A stretch of DNA of 64,000 nucleotides from Dromiciops gliroides (GCF_019393635.1 NC_057863.1:622103791-622167790); one strand, 5' to 3'; shown: positions 1 through 12,612, numbered from the stretch's first letter. Numbers and translations are program-made. The notes: a model not told the origin generated them from the letters alone.

Positions 1-540
1 AGAATCTCTCTCTTCTCCTCACTACTATGTCAGCAGAGAGACTAGATCTATAGCAAACAGGACATTCAGGTAGTGTCCCAGAGACTGAACCCTAGGAGAT
101 AATATAACCATCCAAGAGTTATATAAAAGGCAGGATTCGAGGAGTCTGACCCTCATATGAGAAAAGAATATTGGCTATGGACTCAAGAAAATACTTTCAG
201 GCCATAAGGTATCATATATATTCTATATATATATGCCTTATCACCATTGTACTTGGTTCTTAATTTTGTTCTCCACAGAGATCTATATTTGTGGTAGAAT
301 GTGTTTGGGGTGCGGAGTAGGGGAGGAGGAGGAGGAATGTTTGTACAAATTGTTCTTACTGTACATCTGAATGAATACCTTTTCTAAAAAGCTAATTAAA
401 GCTACTAGCTGATTGTTAATGGTAAGCACATCTATGGGGGTTTGTGAGCAACCATTTAAAAAAATGAACCTTATATTGGGGCTTGTGAATGACAAGATTA
501 GAAACCCAGCCCTTCAGGTTAATGTAAATATGCTTGTGGA

Positions 541-840
541 AAGCTCTTATATTATTGAGAGCTACAAAGTACCTTAGAGATCATCAAGGCCAAACTCTTC
601 ATTTTGCAGAAGTGAAAACTAAATCCAAAGACAGGAAGGGGCTTGCTCAAGGTGTAGAACTCATAAGTAGCAGAGCCAGAATTCAAGATCCTCTGCCTCC
701 AAATTCAATGCTGTTTTGTAAAAAAATTAAATCACAAAATGCTTTCCCCACAAACAACAGCATAGATGAAGTAGTATTACCCTCATTTTATAGATGATAA
801 CTAAGGCCCACAGATGGGAAGTGACTTGCCCATGGACATC
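541..840 (+). repeat. MIR-like old SINE relic(s)
   Basis: Degenerate wording of the type ...AGATCATCAAGGCCAAACTC... and TTTATAGATGATAACTAAGG, then AAGTGACTTGCCCATGG, typical of MIR-class relics. It runs directly into the tetranucleotide repeat. Confidence 0.5.
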
Positions 841-844
841 TATC

Positions 845-1073
<229 letters not shown>

Positions 1074-1149
1074 AACAATCATAGTTCAAGGTTTCCCATC
1101 CTAGGACCCTGAGAGTGAGTAGATGCCACCCTCTGAGGATCCTACCTAC

Positions 1150-1151
<2 letters not shown>

Positions 1152-1194
<43 letters not shown>
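1152..1194. repeat. (GT)n microsatellite
   Basis: 43 bp of perfect GT. Confidence 0.95.
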
Positions 1195-1195
<1 letters not shown>

Positions 1196-1949
1196 CGGGG
1201 AGGAGGACTTCAAAGTACCCCTTGGTGTCACTTTCTACATTAGACATTTTCTGATTAACCCCCCTCAACCACTGTTAATGCTCTTTCTAAGGGAATTCTA
1301 AGAGAATTTTCTTACTAGGATCCAAGGATATGCTAGTAAATGTTTAACAACCAGCTCTCTGGAGAGAAAAAGAGTACATATGACACACTTTTAATTTAAT
1401 ATTTTCTCCATTATTTTCTTAAGTCTAGACAATCAACAAAACAATAAATCAAGCCTTGATGTGTACCATTTGCCAATTTCTAAGGTGTAAATGCTCACAC
1501 TGAAAATTTAACAATTGGCTTTTGAGAGCCAGTTTGAGCTGGCTCCAGCACACTCTTTCCAGCATTCTTCCACTGATGAAATCATAGGATAACTGAAGTC
1601 CAGACATCTGCTGGACATTATCCAGGTGTCTGCAGTAATCAAAGTTGCCAAGATTTGTCTATTCTAACTTCCTTTTTCTTTTTTAACCATCCCACTCATT
1701 TATTTCTCAGCCCCTCACATCTAATCTTATGATCCTACTCCACTATTGAAATATATGATTTCTAACATTATCAATTACTTCTCTTGATGACTAAATTCAC
1801 TGTCTCCTTTTCAGTCTTTTCTGCAGCATTTGACACTGTTAATAACCCCTTATTCCCATATACTTTTTCTTCTTTACTTCTAGTTCCATCTCTAATCCAA
1901 ACTCTGCAATTTCCAAAATAATGTATATGTATATGAATATGTGTGTGAA

Positions 1950-2110
1950 GAAACTTTGAAATCTAAGAAGGACCTTAGAGATATTTTAATACAAACCTTT
2001 CATTTTACAGAAGAAATTGGGACCAGAGAGGAATTTTGTAGTGGCAATTCATTTGGGGGCATTGGTTGGACTAAAAGGCCTTTGAAGTCCCTCTGAGACA
2101 TTCTATGATT
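1950..2110 (+). repeat. MIR-like relic
   Basis: Sequence of the form ...AAGGACCTTAGAGATATTTT... followed by CATTTTACAGAAGAAATTGG resembles the old SINE relics seen across the window. Confidence 0.4.
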
Positions 2111-2229
2111 ATCTTAGTGACCCTTCCCCCTCCCATATATATTGCTTTTGTATTTCCTAGAATCTCAGAGTTGGAAGGGACATAAGAGTCCTCCCCCCCC
2201 CCAACTCCCCCAGATCTTTTTCGGGTGAA

Positions 2230-2930
2230 TTATTGTCTAACTATTCTTCCTTCATCTTGTACTCATTAGGTTGATTTTTTGAACCTATGTAAAATTTAAC
2301 ATTTATCCCCAATAAATTCCATCTTCTGAAATTCACTCTAGTGTCCTAGCCTATCATGCTCTTTCTGAATACTGACTGTCATCAGTATATTAGATCCTAG
2401 CTTTGTGTCTCTCATAAGTGACTTTGATGAGCATGTGTTCTGTACCTTTATCCAAGTCATTTATAAAAATATTAAGCAGCAAAAACCAAGGTCTGATCCA
2501 TGGGGCACACTACATTAAAGATAACCTTCCCATTTGACTTTCATCCATTAATAATTATTCTTTGGGTACAGCCCGTCAACCAATTCAAAACCTATCACTC
2601 AGCCCAGCGGTTCTCAAGGATATTTTTTCCATTAACCCCTTTTACACCCCCTCCCAAATTGTATTGTAAATTTCTAGAGTAGTTTAATATACTGCTCTGT
2701 AATTAGTTACTGCTTAAGGAGCCATTAAATAATTTCTAGCACAAACCCCTTGGACTGTTTCATGTCCCCCATAGGTTTACAAATGGTTAAGCGGGAACCA
2801 CTGGATGCTAACAAATCTTTTCCACAAGAATAGTATCATTGATTTCACTAAAAATTTATGTGAACTTTCTCTACTGTACTCCCTGATCTCCCTGTAAAAA
2901 TGGGGTGAAAATCACACAGATTCTCCTTTA
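2230..2930 (-). mobile_element. CR1/L3-type LINE fragment, split by an hAT MITE
   Basis: The plus strand reads like the reverse complement of a CR1-class LINE: ...AAGTCATTTATAAAAATATT..., ...CATGGGGCACACTACATTAA..., then CGTCAACCAATTCAAAACCT. The match resumes after the MITE at 2804 (AACAAATCTTTTCCACAAGA). No long frame survives. The assignment to CR1 rather than L3 is from recall. Confidence 0.5.
2605..2803. mobile_element. hAT (Charlie-like) MITE with terminal inverted repeats
   Basis: The left end CAGCGGTTCTC and the reverse complement of the right end, CAGTGGTTCCC, form the classic CAG(T/C)GGTTCYC termini of Charlie-type hAT elements. The element is 199 bp, interrupts the CR1 fragment and shows no convincing 8-bp duplication, so it is old. 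Confidence 0.65.
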
Positions 2931-3239
2931 GCCCTGATACATTTGTCAGGTATGAACACATCTCAATCAATCAATCAATCAGATTTTATTCCAAGTGTGA
3001 AAAAGTGCTTAAAGCTTAAAGCTGTATTGTACAGGGAGTCAGTTAATTGGGCAAGGGACTCAACACTGTGGAAATGACCAGAGAGCTAGTTTAGAATCTG
3101 GAAGACATGATCGAAAAGAGAAGAAGGTGTTCCAGCATAATCCCCCAAAATGACTTGATTGGGGTGGGGGGATCGGAGCCTTTGTACTTGTTCTCAGAGT
3201 CCATATCTTTCTCTCCTCTGCAAGAGGGTCCTTTAAGCG

Positions 3240-3242
<3 letters not shown>

Positions 3243-3288
<46 letters not shown>
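3243..3288. repeat. (CT)n microsatellite
   Basis: 46 bp of perfect CT. Confidence 0.95.
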
Positions 3289-3291
<3 letters not shown>

Positions 3292-4109
3292 CTCCTCCTT
3301 TTCTTGTACCAACATTTCTTACCATACCACTAAAAACTAATTAAGTCTGACTGACTAATCAATACCAATAGACAATCATAGTGGGAAGCACACCAATGGG
3401 GACTCTTGAGCATTACAAAGACAGCCCCAACCCCTAGCACTAACCTGAGAAACCTGAGGGGAGATGTTGTCGACACACTCTGAGAATCCAACTCATTTGG
3501 GTGAGCGTGAGTTAGGATAGTAACTCTAGATGGTGATGTTCTGGAGCCAGCTTAGACTGGCCAACGAAGCATCAACACTTTAGAAATCAGTTTCAGCTAC
3601 AAATTAGGCTTCATTTTTTTGTTAAATGACCAGACTAGAGAAGGTAATGGATAAGAATTTACAAATGCAGATTAAACTTAAAAGGGCATCCTGTGTACAT
3701 TTTTTGTTGTTGTTGTTCCCCATGGAGAGCCAGTTGTTAAACATTTACCTAGCATACTGGCTACATATCAATCTAGTCACTCTGTCCAAAAAAAAAAAAA
3801 AGGGGGTGGGGTGGGGATTTACCGCCAAACTCAATATGGTCAAAGAAAATTTTAAAAAGGGCATGAACTCAGAGATATAGACTATGAAAAAACTGTCACA
3901 GACTAAATTTCCCTGTTTCTGGGACCCTTGGCAACCCTTAGAGATCTCAATTTATTTTCAAGGGCTCCAGCATTACATGTCTTCTGGGCAATGGTTCTCA
4001 GTCATTTTACTTGTTTGAATGCATGTTATATGCCTGGAACCCTTTTGAAGGGTTCAGTGGATTTTGGATTTCCCTTTTTTTCTTTGGATTTTCCCTTTCT
4101 TCCTTAAAA

Positions 4110-4215
4110 GTGGAAGCTGATTGAGGATAGGGACTGTCTTAAAAATTATATCCTCAGCACTCAGCAGAGTGCCTGGTACATTGTAAGTGCTTAATAAATG
4201 TTTATTGAATTGAGT
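4110..4215 (+). mobile_element. L2-type LINE 3' tail
   Basis: Contains the L2 tail wording TGCCTGGTACATTGTAAGTG followed by CTTAATAAATGTTTATTGAA. Confidence 0.75.
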
Positions 4216-4465
4216 TGTTTATTGGATGGTGATGGGAAACTCCTAGGGTCAGGGGCGGTGGTGGGGGGAAGCAAGGACCTTGAGTCTTGTACATATTTTA
4301 TACAGGTATGGTACTTCATACAGGTACATACAAGTAAGTACATACTTCATACAGGTAACAACACCTGTGTTACAGATAGTACAACTCCTTCCTTTTAGAC
4401 ATGAGCAAACTAAGGAAGTGAAATGATTTGTCCAGTGTTGTGTAAGCAATGGATTTCCTAATCTA

Positions 4466-4640
4466 CTGGAAAATAGAGAACTAGACTGGGAGTCAAGAAG
4501 ACCTGGGTCTAGGTCCCACTCAGACACTTACTAGCTTTGTGACCCGTTACTTTTCTGCCCTCAGTTTCTTCATCTATAAAAATAAAGGACTTGTCCTGGG
4601 ATGGCCTTTAAGAATTCCTTCCAGCTTGAAATTGATGGCT
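4466..4640 (+). repeat. MIR-like SINE
   Basis: GGGAGTCAAGAAGACCTGGG, then CACTTACTAGCTTTGTGACC, then CTCAGTTTCTTCATCTATAA are the MIR/CORE-SINE landmarks in order. Confidence 0.75.
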
Positions 4641-5829
4641 GTTTGTAGAAGCCAGGCTGCCAGCTAGAAAGTTAGTCTACATCAGTCTCCTTCTTCCCTC
4701 TTCCTTCCCCACATACGCCTCTTCCCTTCCTTCCTCATTGCCCCAATCTCCCTCCACAGCAAAGCATGGGAAAAAGAGGAAGACAGTGGGGAGCGAATTC
4801 AGAAAGACCAGGGAAAGTGCAGCCCCAACCTAGGGGAAGGCAGGCAGACTGTTTTTCCCTCCTGTGTCTTGCCCATGTGTCCGGCTTTTGCCGGAGGAGC
4901 AGATGATGGATGGGACCCAAAGGAGGGGTCACTGGCTCCCGGAGCAGTTGTGTATTTGGGGAAGGAGAGCCAGGTGGGGTGTCCTTTGAGCAATGTTCTG
5001 GTGTCTGGTGTTCTGGGGGCTCAGCCCTTGCAGCCAGTGGATGTTATTTGGGTTACTAAGGACATAAGATTTAGGATATAAGTGTCTCTTGGGAGAAGCC
5101 AAGCCATCTCCCTCTGGGGAGGAAGGGAGGTGCCCCATCAGATTCCCCCCCTCCCATCTCTCAACCTGCTGGGAGTCTGGGATAGGAAGAGAGGAGGTTT
5201 GGTGGTCCGGCACAAGAGCCCAGTGGGGGGCCTGGAGGGAGAGAGGAAAGGGGTCTTGGGGCCTGGGTTCAGAGCAAGGTTAGCCAAATAGCGGATAAAT
5301 TAAGCAAGGGAAATAGACAGTTCCCCTCTCCGTGAACTTTTCACCCAGCTAACCTGCTTCTCACCCTGCTCTCAGGTGGAGTCTGTTCCCACCCAGTCAG
5401 TGACTGTCACCTCTCTTGCTTGTCACTGTGCCTCTGTATCTTCTCACACCCCAGCACCTAAAGGAGGAAGGTACAGGGAGGACGGGGGCAGGGACCAGGA
5501 AAATCAGAGTCAGGCCAGGAAGAGGCGACTGAGGGTTTTGGAAGAAATATTTCAAATTGTAAAAGTGTCCCCAAACTTAATTTTGCTCCAACAAGCATTA
5601 TTAAGTGCCCATGTATACAAAGACAAAAATGAAACCATTCTTTCCCTTGAGAAGTTTGCATTTTCTAGGCGAGGCACAACATGGGTATATGTCAGTCAAC
5701 ATGAAATACATATAAAGTTAACACAAAGTTATTTCAAAGAGGGGACGAGCTCTAGCCAGTGTGAGATCAGGGAAGGCTTCCTGTAGGAGGTGATAGGGGC
5801 TGCTATCAAACCTAAATGGAATGGAAAAT

Positions 5830-6000
5830 GAAACAGTAAGAACACTGACTCTGGGGTCAGAGGATCAAGGTTCAGTTCCCCTCTCTGAGGCATATGACTA
5901 TATGACCTTGGGCAAGTCACTTAAAGCCCTCAGTTTGTTAATGGGGAGGTGGGACTAGATGCCCCCTGGGATTCCTTCCCTCTCTAGCTCTAAGTTTTAG
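5830..6000 (+). repeat. MIR-like SINE
   Basis: GGGGTCAGAGGATCAAGGTT, ATGACCTTGGGCAAGTCACT and the trailing CTCTAGCTCTAAG module follow MIR order. Confidence 0.7.
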
Positions 6001-6049
6001 CCCATGAAACAAAGCCTCTGTTTTATTTCCATTCATTTACTAGTAGAGG

Positions 6050-6260
6050 CATTGTGGGATAGTGTAAAGAACACTGGATTTGGATTCAGGGAAGAGCTAA
6101 GTTCCAATATGACCAGTGATCGTTTCTAGCTGTGTGACCTTGGGCTAGTCACTTGAACTCTCTGAACCTCTGCTTCCTCATTTGTAAAACAAGATTAATA
6201 ATTAATGAAATTAATAATCTCATTAAGTTTTTGTGAAGATCAAAGGAGAAGATGTATAGG
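6050..6260 (+). repeat. MIR-like SINE
   Basis: CACTGGATTTGGATTCAGGG, then AGCTGTGTGACCTTGGGCTA, then CTGCTTCCTCATTTGTAAAA. Confidence 0.75.
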
Positions 6261-6694
6261 AAGCAGCAGCATTCACAGGGTGGTCAGTGGCTAGTGGGAC
6301 TCTAGTATCACTGGACATGTAGGAAACTGTGGGAAATTTAAACTTGTCCTTGCTCAAGTTTCCTACTAATTGTGTGAAACTTACCATGATTCTTCATGAA
6401 TGAGCAAGAATATAACTGTTCTGGGAGCAAAAAACAATAATAATTTTGAGAACCTCTGATATAAACAGCAAGCCTGAGATGCCACATCCATGTGAGTTGT
6501 TAATATTATCGTTGTTTCCTTCACTCTATGCCTGGAACTCTTTTCTTTCCTTTACATTCATATAACACCTATCCTTCCCCCAGACTAGACAGCACTGCAG
6601 GCAGTTCAGGTTGCTTACAAAGTTGCTAATTCCCAAAGTGCTGAGCTAACAGAATGTAGAGCAAGAGGAGGCACAGAACAGTACAGCCCATGAG

Positions 6695-6735
6695 CAAGTC
6701 TCTCTCTGTCTCTGTCTCTCTCTCTCTCTCTCTCA
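6695..6735. repeat. CT-rich simple repeat
   Basis: Interrupted (TC)n with TGTC units, embedded in pyrimidine-rich DNA extending to about 6800. Confidence 0.85.
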
Positions 6736-7077
6736 TCTCTTAATTTCTCTCAGTCTCTTTCTTCTCTATCTCTGTTCATTCATTCCCTCTCTCATCATGT
6801 CTCACTGCTTTCCTTCTCGATCCTTATTCTCAGTTACGAAGCGGCTGTAATCAATCAAACTTTGTGGAGTGGGGCTTTAAGGGAGAGAAGGGGCATCAAT
6901 GACCAACCTCCCATTAGATTATCATCTGGACCTCGGGGATATGAACTCAGGGGGTTTGCTTGGCTATTTTCCCATTCATTACTAAAGTTTCACTCTCAAA
7001 CAATTAAGCTCAGATCCCCCAGCTCAGTTTATCAACTATTATTTATTTAATAAACTGGAAAAACCGCCTTTCCCATA

Positions 7078-7085
7078 TGACGTCA
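7078..7085. promoter_or_regulatory. Perfect CRE palindrome TGACGTCA
   Basis: An exact cAMP response element core, 8 bp upstream of a TATAAAC word. CpG-containing sites are rare in this AT-rich flank, but there is no gene nearby, so function is uncertain. Confidence 0.3.
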
Positions 7086-7534
7086 CTTGTATCTATAAAC
7101 AACCCCCCTAATCTCCTAGGATTAAATAAATATTAAAGTTATTGAATATGCAATTCACAAAATGGCCCTTTAATAGTGGGGAGGTGATACACAGACTCAG
7201 CTACAGTCTTGTTGAGTTCTCCCTTATGGCCAATGACACACATTGATCGGAGAGGCAGTAAAGTCTGCCTCCAGGGCACAGTTTTTCCCTCACTTGGTGA
7301 TAATGCTCTTTGTTCACTCAGATTTTAGTGAACCCTTATGTAGTCCATAAACAGGCCCAGTTCTGAGGCTTAGAACAAGCTGATCTAGGGCACAAAGAAA
7401 GATAAGAATGAAATCCTCCCTTGGACTTTGTGAATATAGGTCTGACACCCTGAACCCAATAGATGAGTCAGCATCTATCATGACTTGTGCAGCAGGAGGC
7501 AAGGCAGCTGCTGACAGAAATAAGATACCTATAA

Positions 7535-8560
7535 GAAGACACTAATACATTGTGTGTGGAGCTGTGAATTGGTCCAAATGTCCTGGAAAATATATGAAAT
7601 TATGTGCGAAAAGCCATGAATTCTTCCTACCCTTTGACCCAGCAGTTTTACTGCTGAGTCTATACTTTGGGATGGTTAATGACAGAGGGAAAAGTCCCAT
7701 GTACTATGTACTGGCATAGCCCTTTTTACGGTACCAAATTAACCTAGAAACAAAGTGGGGGCTCGTCAATCAGGGGCCACCTGAACAAATCATTGCATGG
7801 GGATGGAGTAGGATATTGCTGTTTGTTCTTCATTCTCAAAGAGGACCATGACATCAGGAGGTGGTCATGACTTGACAGTAAATTGGATTTAAGTGAGGGA
7901 GGGCTGTGAAAGGTCACCAACCTCACTCTGTCCTCCAGAGCTATTTGGGTCCAGGGGTAACATATACATCAGGATGACTGGAGATGGCCCCGGATGTTTT
8001 GAGGCAATCAGGGTTAAGTGACTTTCCCAGGATCACACAGCTAATAAGTATCTGAGGCTGGATTTTAACTCAGGTCCTCCTGACTCCAGGGCCAATGCTG
8101 TATCCACTGCAGCACCATCTAGCTGCCCTGATATTATTGTGCAGCATAAGAAATGATAATTCAAAGAAACACACAAAGAAATTTCAGCTGATTCAGAGAG
8201 AAGGAAGCAGAATAAGGAAAAATGTAGACACAATGATTAGAAAAATGCAAATAAAAATAACAGTAAGAGACAGCCACACTCAGGATAATGGAGTTTAATT
8301 AATAATCTCAGTGCAGAAGAGATAATGAAACATTTCTCTGCCATGGGTAGAGAGATGGAGGACTATGAGTGTGAATGTTAAGCAATATGTTATTGAAACA
8401 GATTACCATGTTAGACTGTTTTGCTTAGTTGTGTGTATTGCAAATGATAGTCCAGTGAGGGCTAGGGGAATAGCTGTTACAAAAAAACCCAAAGGCATCA
8501 ATAAAACTTTAAAAAAGATTTCCATTTGGAGTCTACTGATGTTTCCTTCCCCTGGCATTT
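7535..8560 (+). mobile_element. Decayed L1 3'-end fragment, split by a long SINE
   Basis: The left part (7535-7830) has the L1 3' UTR landmarks CTTTGACCCAGCAGTTTTAC and GTCTATACTTTGGG. The right part resumes at 8129 with ATTATTGTGCAGCATAAGAA. Flanks of the SINE (GATATTGCTG and GATATTATTG) look like its target-site duplication. The right limit is approximate. Confidence 0.55.
7831..8128 (-). mobile_element. Long composite marsupial SINE (MAR1/MIR-type head plus about 170 bp tail)
   Basis: Read on the minus strand, a CORE-SINE head (GGGCAGCTAGATGGTGCTGC...) is followed by a tail with CATCCTGATGTATATGTTAC and GGTCCTCTTTGAGAATGAAG. The same tail occurs in the plus sense at about 23095-23275, which defines it as a family rather than a chance junction. 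Confidence 0.75.
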
Positions 8561-8619
8561 AAGGGGATGTGTTGTGCCAGTGAACTTGAGCAGAGAGCTC
8601 TGACAATGGCAGTCAATCA

Positions 8620-8890
8620 ATTAATCAAAAACCATCATGTGCCAGAGACTGTTCCAGGTGTTCAGAATACAAGTATTACCAATTAATCCCCACTCACAAG
8701 GAACTTACCTTTGAATGGGTCAGACAGCAAGTACATTTAAAAGTATAAACAGAAGGAAGGAAGGAAACAAGTATTTATTAAGTAACAATTGTATATTAGA
8801 CACTGTACTAAGTACAGGGGATATAAATTCAAGCACAAAGAAAGATAGCCCCTGGTTTCAAGGAGCTTGCAATCCAATGTGAGAAGACCA
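8620..8890 (-). mobile_element. L2 LINE 3' end fragments
   Basis: AACAAGTATTTATTAAGTAA and AGACACTGTACTAAGTACAG are the reverse complement of the L2 tail; an earlier, similar block precedes it at 8630-8720. Confidence 0.6.
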
Positions 8891-8894
8891 CATA

Positions 8895-9430
8895 GAAGAG
8901 TAGCATTTCTCTAATTATTAGGGATTTAGAGCATTGCTTCATTTGGCTGTTGATTGCTTGGATTTCTTCCTCTGAAAATTGCCCATTTATATCTTTTGTT
9001 TTGTTTTGTTTTTTTTAGTGAGGCAATTGGGGTTAAGTGACTTACCCAGGGTCACACAGCTAGTAAGTGTTAAGTGTCTGAGGCCGGATTTGAACTCAGG
9101 TACTCCTGACTCCAGGGCCAGTGCTCTATCCACTGCGCCACCTAGCTGCCCCCATTTATATCTTTTGATGGTTTGGCAATTGGGAAATGGCTCTTGTTCT
9201 TATAAATTTGAATTAGGTCCTTATACTTCTTAGAAATGAGATCTTTACCAGAGAAACTTGCCACAAAGAATTTTTTTCCTCTAGTTATCTGTTTCCTTTT
9301 CATTTTAAATTACATTGGTTCTATTTATGCAAAAAACTTTAAAATTTGATGTAATCAAGATTGTCCATTTTTTTAGTCTGTGAGATTCTACTTTGGTCAC
9401 AAACTCTTTCCCTATGCTAATGAAGATTTT
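8895..9430 (-). mobile_element. L1 3'-end fragment, split by a SINE
   Basis: The plus strand is the reverse complement of the marsupial L1 3' UTR: CATTTCTCTAATTATTAGGG, then after the SINE TTGGCAATTGGGAAATGGCT and TTAGAAATGAGATCTTTACC. Confidence 0.75.
8999..9151 (-). mobile_element. MAR1/WSINE-type SINE with perfect target-site duplication
   Basis: The oligo-T side (A-tail on minus) and full core end in CACCTAGCTGCCCC. The duplication CCATTTATATCTTTTG occurs at 8983-8998 and 9152-9167. Inserted into an L1. Confidence 0.95.
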
Positions 9431-9661
9431 CTAGGATGGGAGAGATTTGCACATATTTCAAAGCAGTAGGGGAAGAACCAGTAGAAGGGTTGAAGATTAG
9501 AAGGAGGGGGAAAAATGACTGAGGTCATAATCTGTTAGAGAAGATGGGAGATGGGATCTCTTGTAGATGATGTAATAGGGTTGGCTTTGGTAAGAATCAG
9601 AGATCATAGAGTTAGAGCTGGAGGGGCCTTAAAAGTCACTGGGGTTAAGTGACTTGACCAG

Positions 9662-9809
9662 GGCAGCTAGGTGGCGCAGTGGATAAAGCACTGGCCCTGG
9701 ATTCAGGAGGACCTGAGTTCAAATCCGGCCTCAGACACTTAACACTTACTAGCTGTGTGACCCTGAGCAAGTCACTTAATCCCAATTGCCTCACTTAAAA
9801 AAAAAAAAA
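9662..9809 (+). mobile_element. MAR1/WSINE-type SINE with perfect target-site duplication
   Basis: A near-consensus copy with a 14-A tail. The duplication AAGTGACTTGACCAG is at 9647-9661 and 9810-9824; the target is itself a MIR-like relic. Confidence 0.95.
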
Positions 9810-9968
9810 AAGTGACTTGACCAGCCACATAGTTAGCATCTGAGCCTTGAACACAGGCTTCCTGACTCCAAGTCCAATGCTTTATTCCCTAACTACACAA
9901 GAGGTGCCTCAAGGGAGGAGAACCACCTATCTGAAACTGGGGGGAAAGATGGAGAGGGGAAGGGGGCA

Positions 9969-9971
<3 letters not shown>

Positions 9972-10001
<30 letters not shown>
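9972..10001. repeat. (GA)n microsatellite
   Basis: 30 bp of perfect GA. Confidence 0.95.
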
Positions 10002-10004
<3 letters not shown>

Positions 10005-10291
10005 AGTCAAAAGGTTTCGAGATGAAAAGAAGCAGAGAAGAGAGATCTTACCCTGAATGCTTTCAATTCTTATAATTGGCATGAGCCAATCAAGCCATTT
10101 AAACTCTTGTCATTCTGTAGATTGATTGCTAGCCCTGCTCTTTCTCAATATCTCAAGATCTGGGACAGAACTGGGTTAAGATCCTAGCTCTGGAGATAGG
10201 AGGGGCCTGAGAAGCCATCTAGTCCAAACTCTTCCTTTTACACCTCAGGAAACTGAGGTCCAGGTTGCTGATGTGTTTCAGGATCACTTTT

Positions 10292-10438
10292 TTTTTTTTT
10301 TTAGTGAGGCAATTGGGGTTAAGTGACTTGCCCAGGGTCACACAGCCAGTAAGTGTTAAGTGTCTGAGGCTGGATTTGAACTCAGGTCCTCCTGACTCCA
10401 GGGCCGGTGCTCCATCCACTGCGCCACCTAGTTGCCCC
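10292..10438 (-). mobile_element. MAR1/WSINE-type SINE
   Basis: Full-length copy, duplication CAGGATCACTTTT / CAGTATCACTTTT at 10279-10291 and 10439-10451. Confidence 0.95.
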
Positions 10439-11774
10439 CAGTATCACTTTTAAAAGGTAGAGCTAGAAGACAGCTTCGGAGCCGTTGAGTCCATCCCCCT
10501 CAACTTACAGGTGAAAAAACAGAGCAGGAGAATTCTACACCTTACCAAAGAGGGCACAGATCCTAAGTGGGAGCACCAAGACTCGGATCCTGGTCTTTTC
10601 ATTCCAAATCTAGCAATCTCTGACAGGCAGCAAATGATAGCTCACATTTCTCTAACATCGAGTCAAATTAAATCAACAAGCATTTATTAAGTGACTGTAT
10701 GCCCAGGCGCTGGTGCTTTCCTCACAGTCCTATGAGGTAGAAGGTGTCTTTGTCCCCATTTTATAGATGAGATAAAGTAAGGCTCAGAGAGGACCCAGGT
10801 CCTGACTCCTCTCTCATGAGCCTTTCATTAACATCATACCATCTCTGCAACTGTAGGCTGTCCAAGCTCCCTACTTAGAATCTTCATTCTCTATGGGGCC
10901 TTTGACCCAAACTGGACTAACAGTAGCTCTGTAGGGATTTAATGAGCTGGAGAGGATGGGAAAAGGGAATCTGGCTTCTCCTCTTGGAAGCCAGAGACTA
11001 CCAGGACCAAACCTTTCCCAGACTGAACTAAAGTTCTAAGTTAATTGGATTAAAGGAATCATAGAGTTTGGTAGTCCAGCTCCTTCAGGTTATAGTTGGG
11101 GAAACTGAAGCACATAGTAGGAACTTTAAACTGGTTGATCGATTCCCTGCCCCCCCCCAACCCAATAATAAGATTAGCATTTATTTAGTCTTTAAGAGCT
11201 CCAAACACTTTATATGCCTTACCTCATTTGAGCCTTGCACCTACCCTGTGAGTCAGGGCACTTATTATTCCCATTTTAGAGATAAGGAAGTTAAGGAGGA
11301 AAGAGGTAAAAAGACCAGCTCACCATCATCTAATGAGCAAGTGTCCCAGGACAGAATTTGAACCCTTTCTGACTCCATGTCCAGCATCTGATTCTCCATG
11401 TCTTCTTAGCTGTCTCCTAGTAGAACAGAAACTCCGCTTTGAAGGGTGGGGTTGTTCCTTTTCTGCTTCTGTGTCCCTGGTGCCTGGCCCAGTGTCCGGC
11501 CTATGGAAGGTGCTTGCTGATTGGTACCGTGCCCAGGAGCACACAGAGGACCATCAATCTCATTGGATCTTTGGTGGTAGAGCAGAATTGGAATCCAGGT
11601 CCTCTCATCCCAACAGCAATGCTATGCTCCAGCTCCTCCTGTTATTGGAAAGATTTGGTACCTGGCCCCAGACTGCATCCTTAATGGGAGACTGCAAAGG
11701 GAACACGAGGGATCAGTAAGAAAACAGGATTTGGTGCTGGCAGCTCCAACCTGCTTCTCTCCTTGTTGGACATT

Positions 11775-12350
11775 CCTCACCTTCCTACACTTAGCAATCC
11801 AGCCCAACTAATCTTCTCTCCCTTCCTCACAAATCATACTCGATGTCCCCTCTGGCCATCCCGATGCCTGGAATGCCCTCCCTCCTTTCCTCTGCCTCAG
11901 AGTGCCTCTCTTTCTTTAAGATGCAGCTAAAAGCACCATCTTCTACATGAAGCCTTCCCTGATTTTCCTAAACTTCTAGTCACCTCTTTGCCAAACTGCC
12001 TTATATTTAACTAAATTTATTTGTGTTTATTAATCTTGTATTTATGCTGTATGTGTTTTTTCTTTCTCTCTTTTTTTTTTTTTTGGCGGAGCAATGAGGG
12101 TTAAGTGACTTGCCCAGGGTCACATAGCTAGTAAGTGTCAAGTGTCTGAGGCTGGATTTGAACTCAGGTCCTTCTGAATCCAGGGCTGGTGTTTTATCCA
12201 CTGTGCCACCTAGCTGCCCCTATGCTGTATGTATCTTAAACATTTTTGTCCTCCCTCCCATTAGAATGCAAACTCCTTGGGATTAGGGATTGTTTCATTC
12301 TTTATTTTTGCATCCTCAGTGTACACAGTTGATGCTTAATAAATACTTGA
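11775..12350 (+). mobile_element. L2 LINE 3' end, split by a SINE
   Basis: The L2 3' region runs TGCCTGGAATGCCCTCCCTC, AAGCCTTCCCTGATTTTCCT, then after the SINE CATTAGAATGCAAACTCCTT and GCTTAATAAATACTTGA. Confidence 0.85.
12055..12220 (-). mobile_element. MAR1/WSINE-type SINE inserted in L2
   Basis: Target-site duplication TATGCTGTATGT at 12043-12054 and 12221-12232. Confidence 0.95.
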
Positions 12351-12351
12351 A

Positions 12352-12612
12352 GGCAGCCAGGTGGCACAGCAGTCAGGAAGACCTCAGTTCAAATCTGGTC
12401 TCAGACGCGTCCTAGCTGTGTGACCCTGGGTAAGTCACTTGACCCTTGTTTGCCTCAGTTTCCTCATCTGTAAAATGAGCTAGAGAAGGAAATGGCAGAC
12501 CACTCCAGGATCTTTGCCCAAAACCAAACCAAACCAAACCAAAAAACCTCCCAAACAGGGTGATAAAGAATTAAATACAATGGAAACAACCGAAGAAGAA
12601 CAACAATGATAA
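12352..12612 (+). mobile_element. Long SINE variant with a MAR1-like head and 'kangaroo-type' tail
   Basis: Head GGCAGCCAGGTGGCACAGCA, then TTTCCTCATCTGTAAAATGA, GAGAAGGAAATGGCAGACCA and an AACAACAATGATAA end. The same tail module recurs at 25330-25600 (+), 26418-26628 (-) and 27461-27705 (-). Confidence 0.75.

Noticed and set aside
2160..2220. Poly-C run and CpG near 2200 considered as a promoter
   Set aside because: Single CpG, no core promoter elements, adjacent to a CR1 relic.
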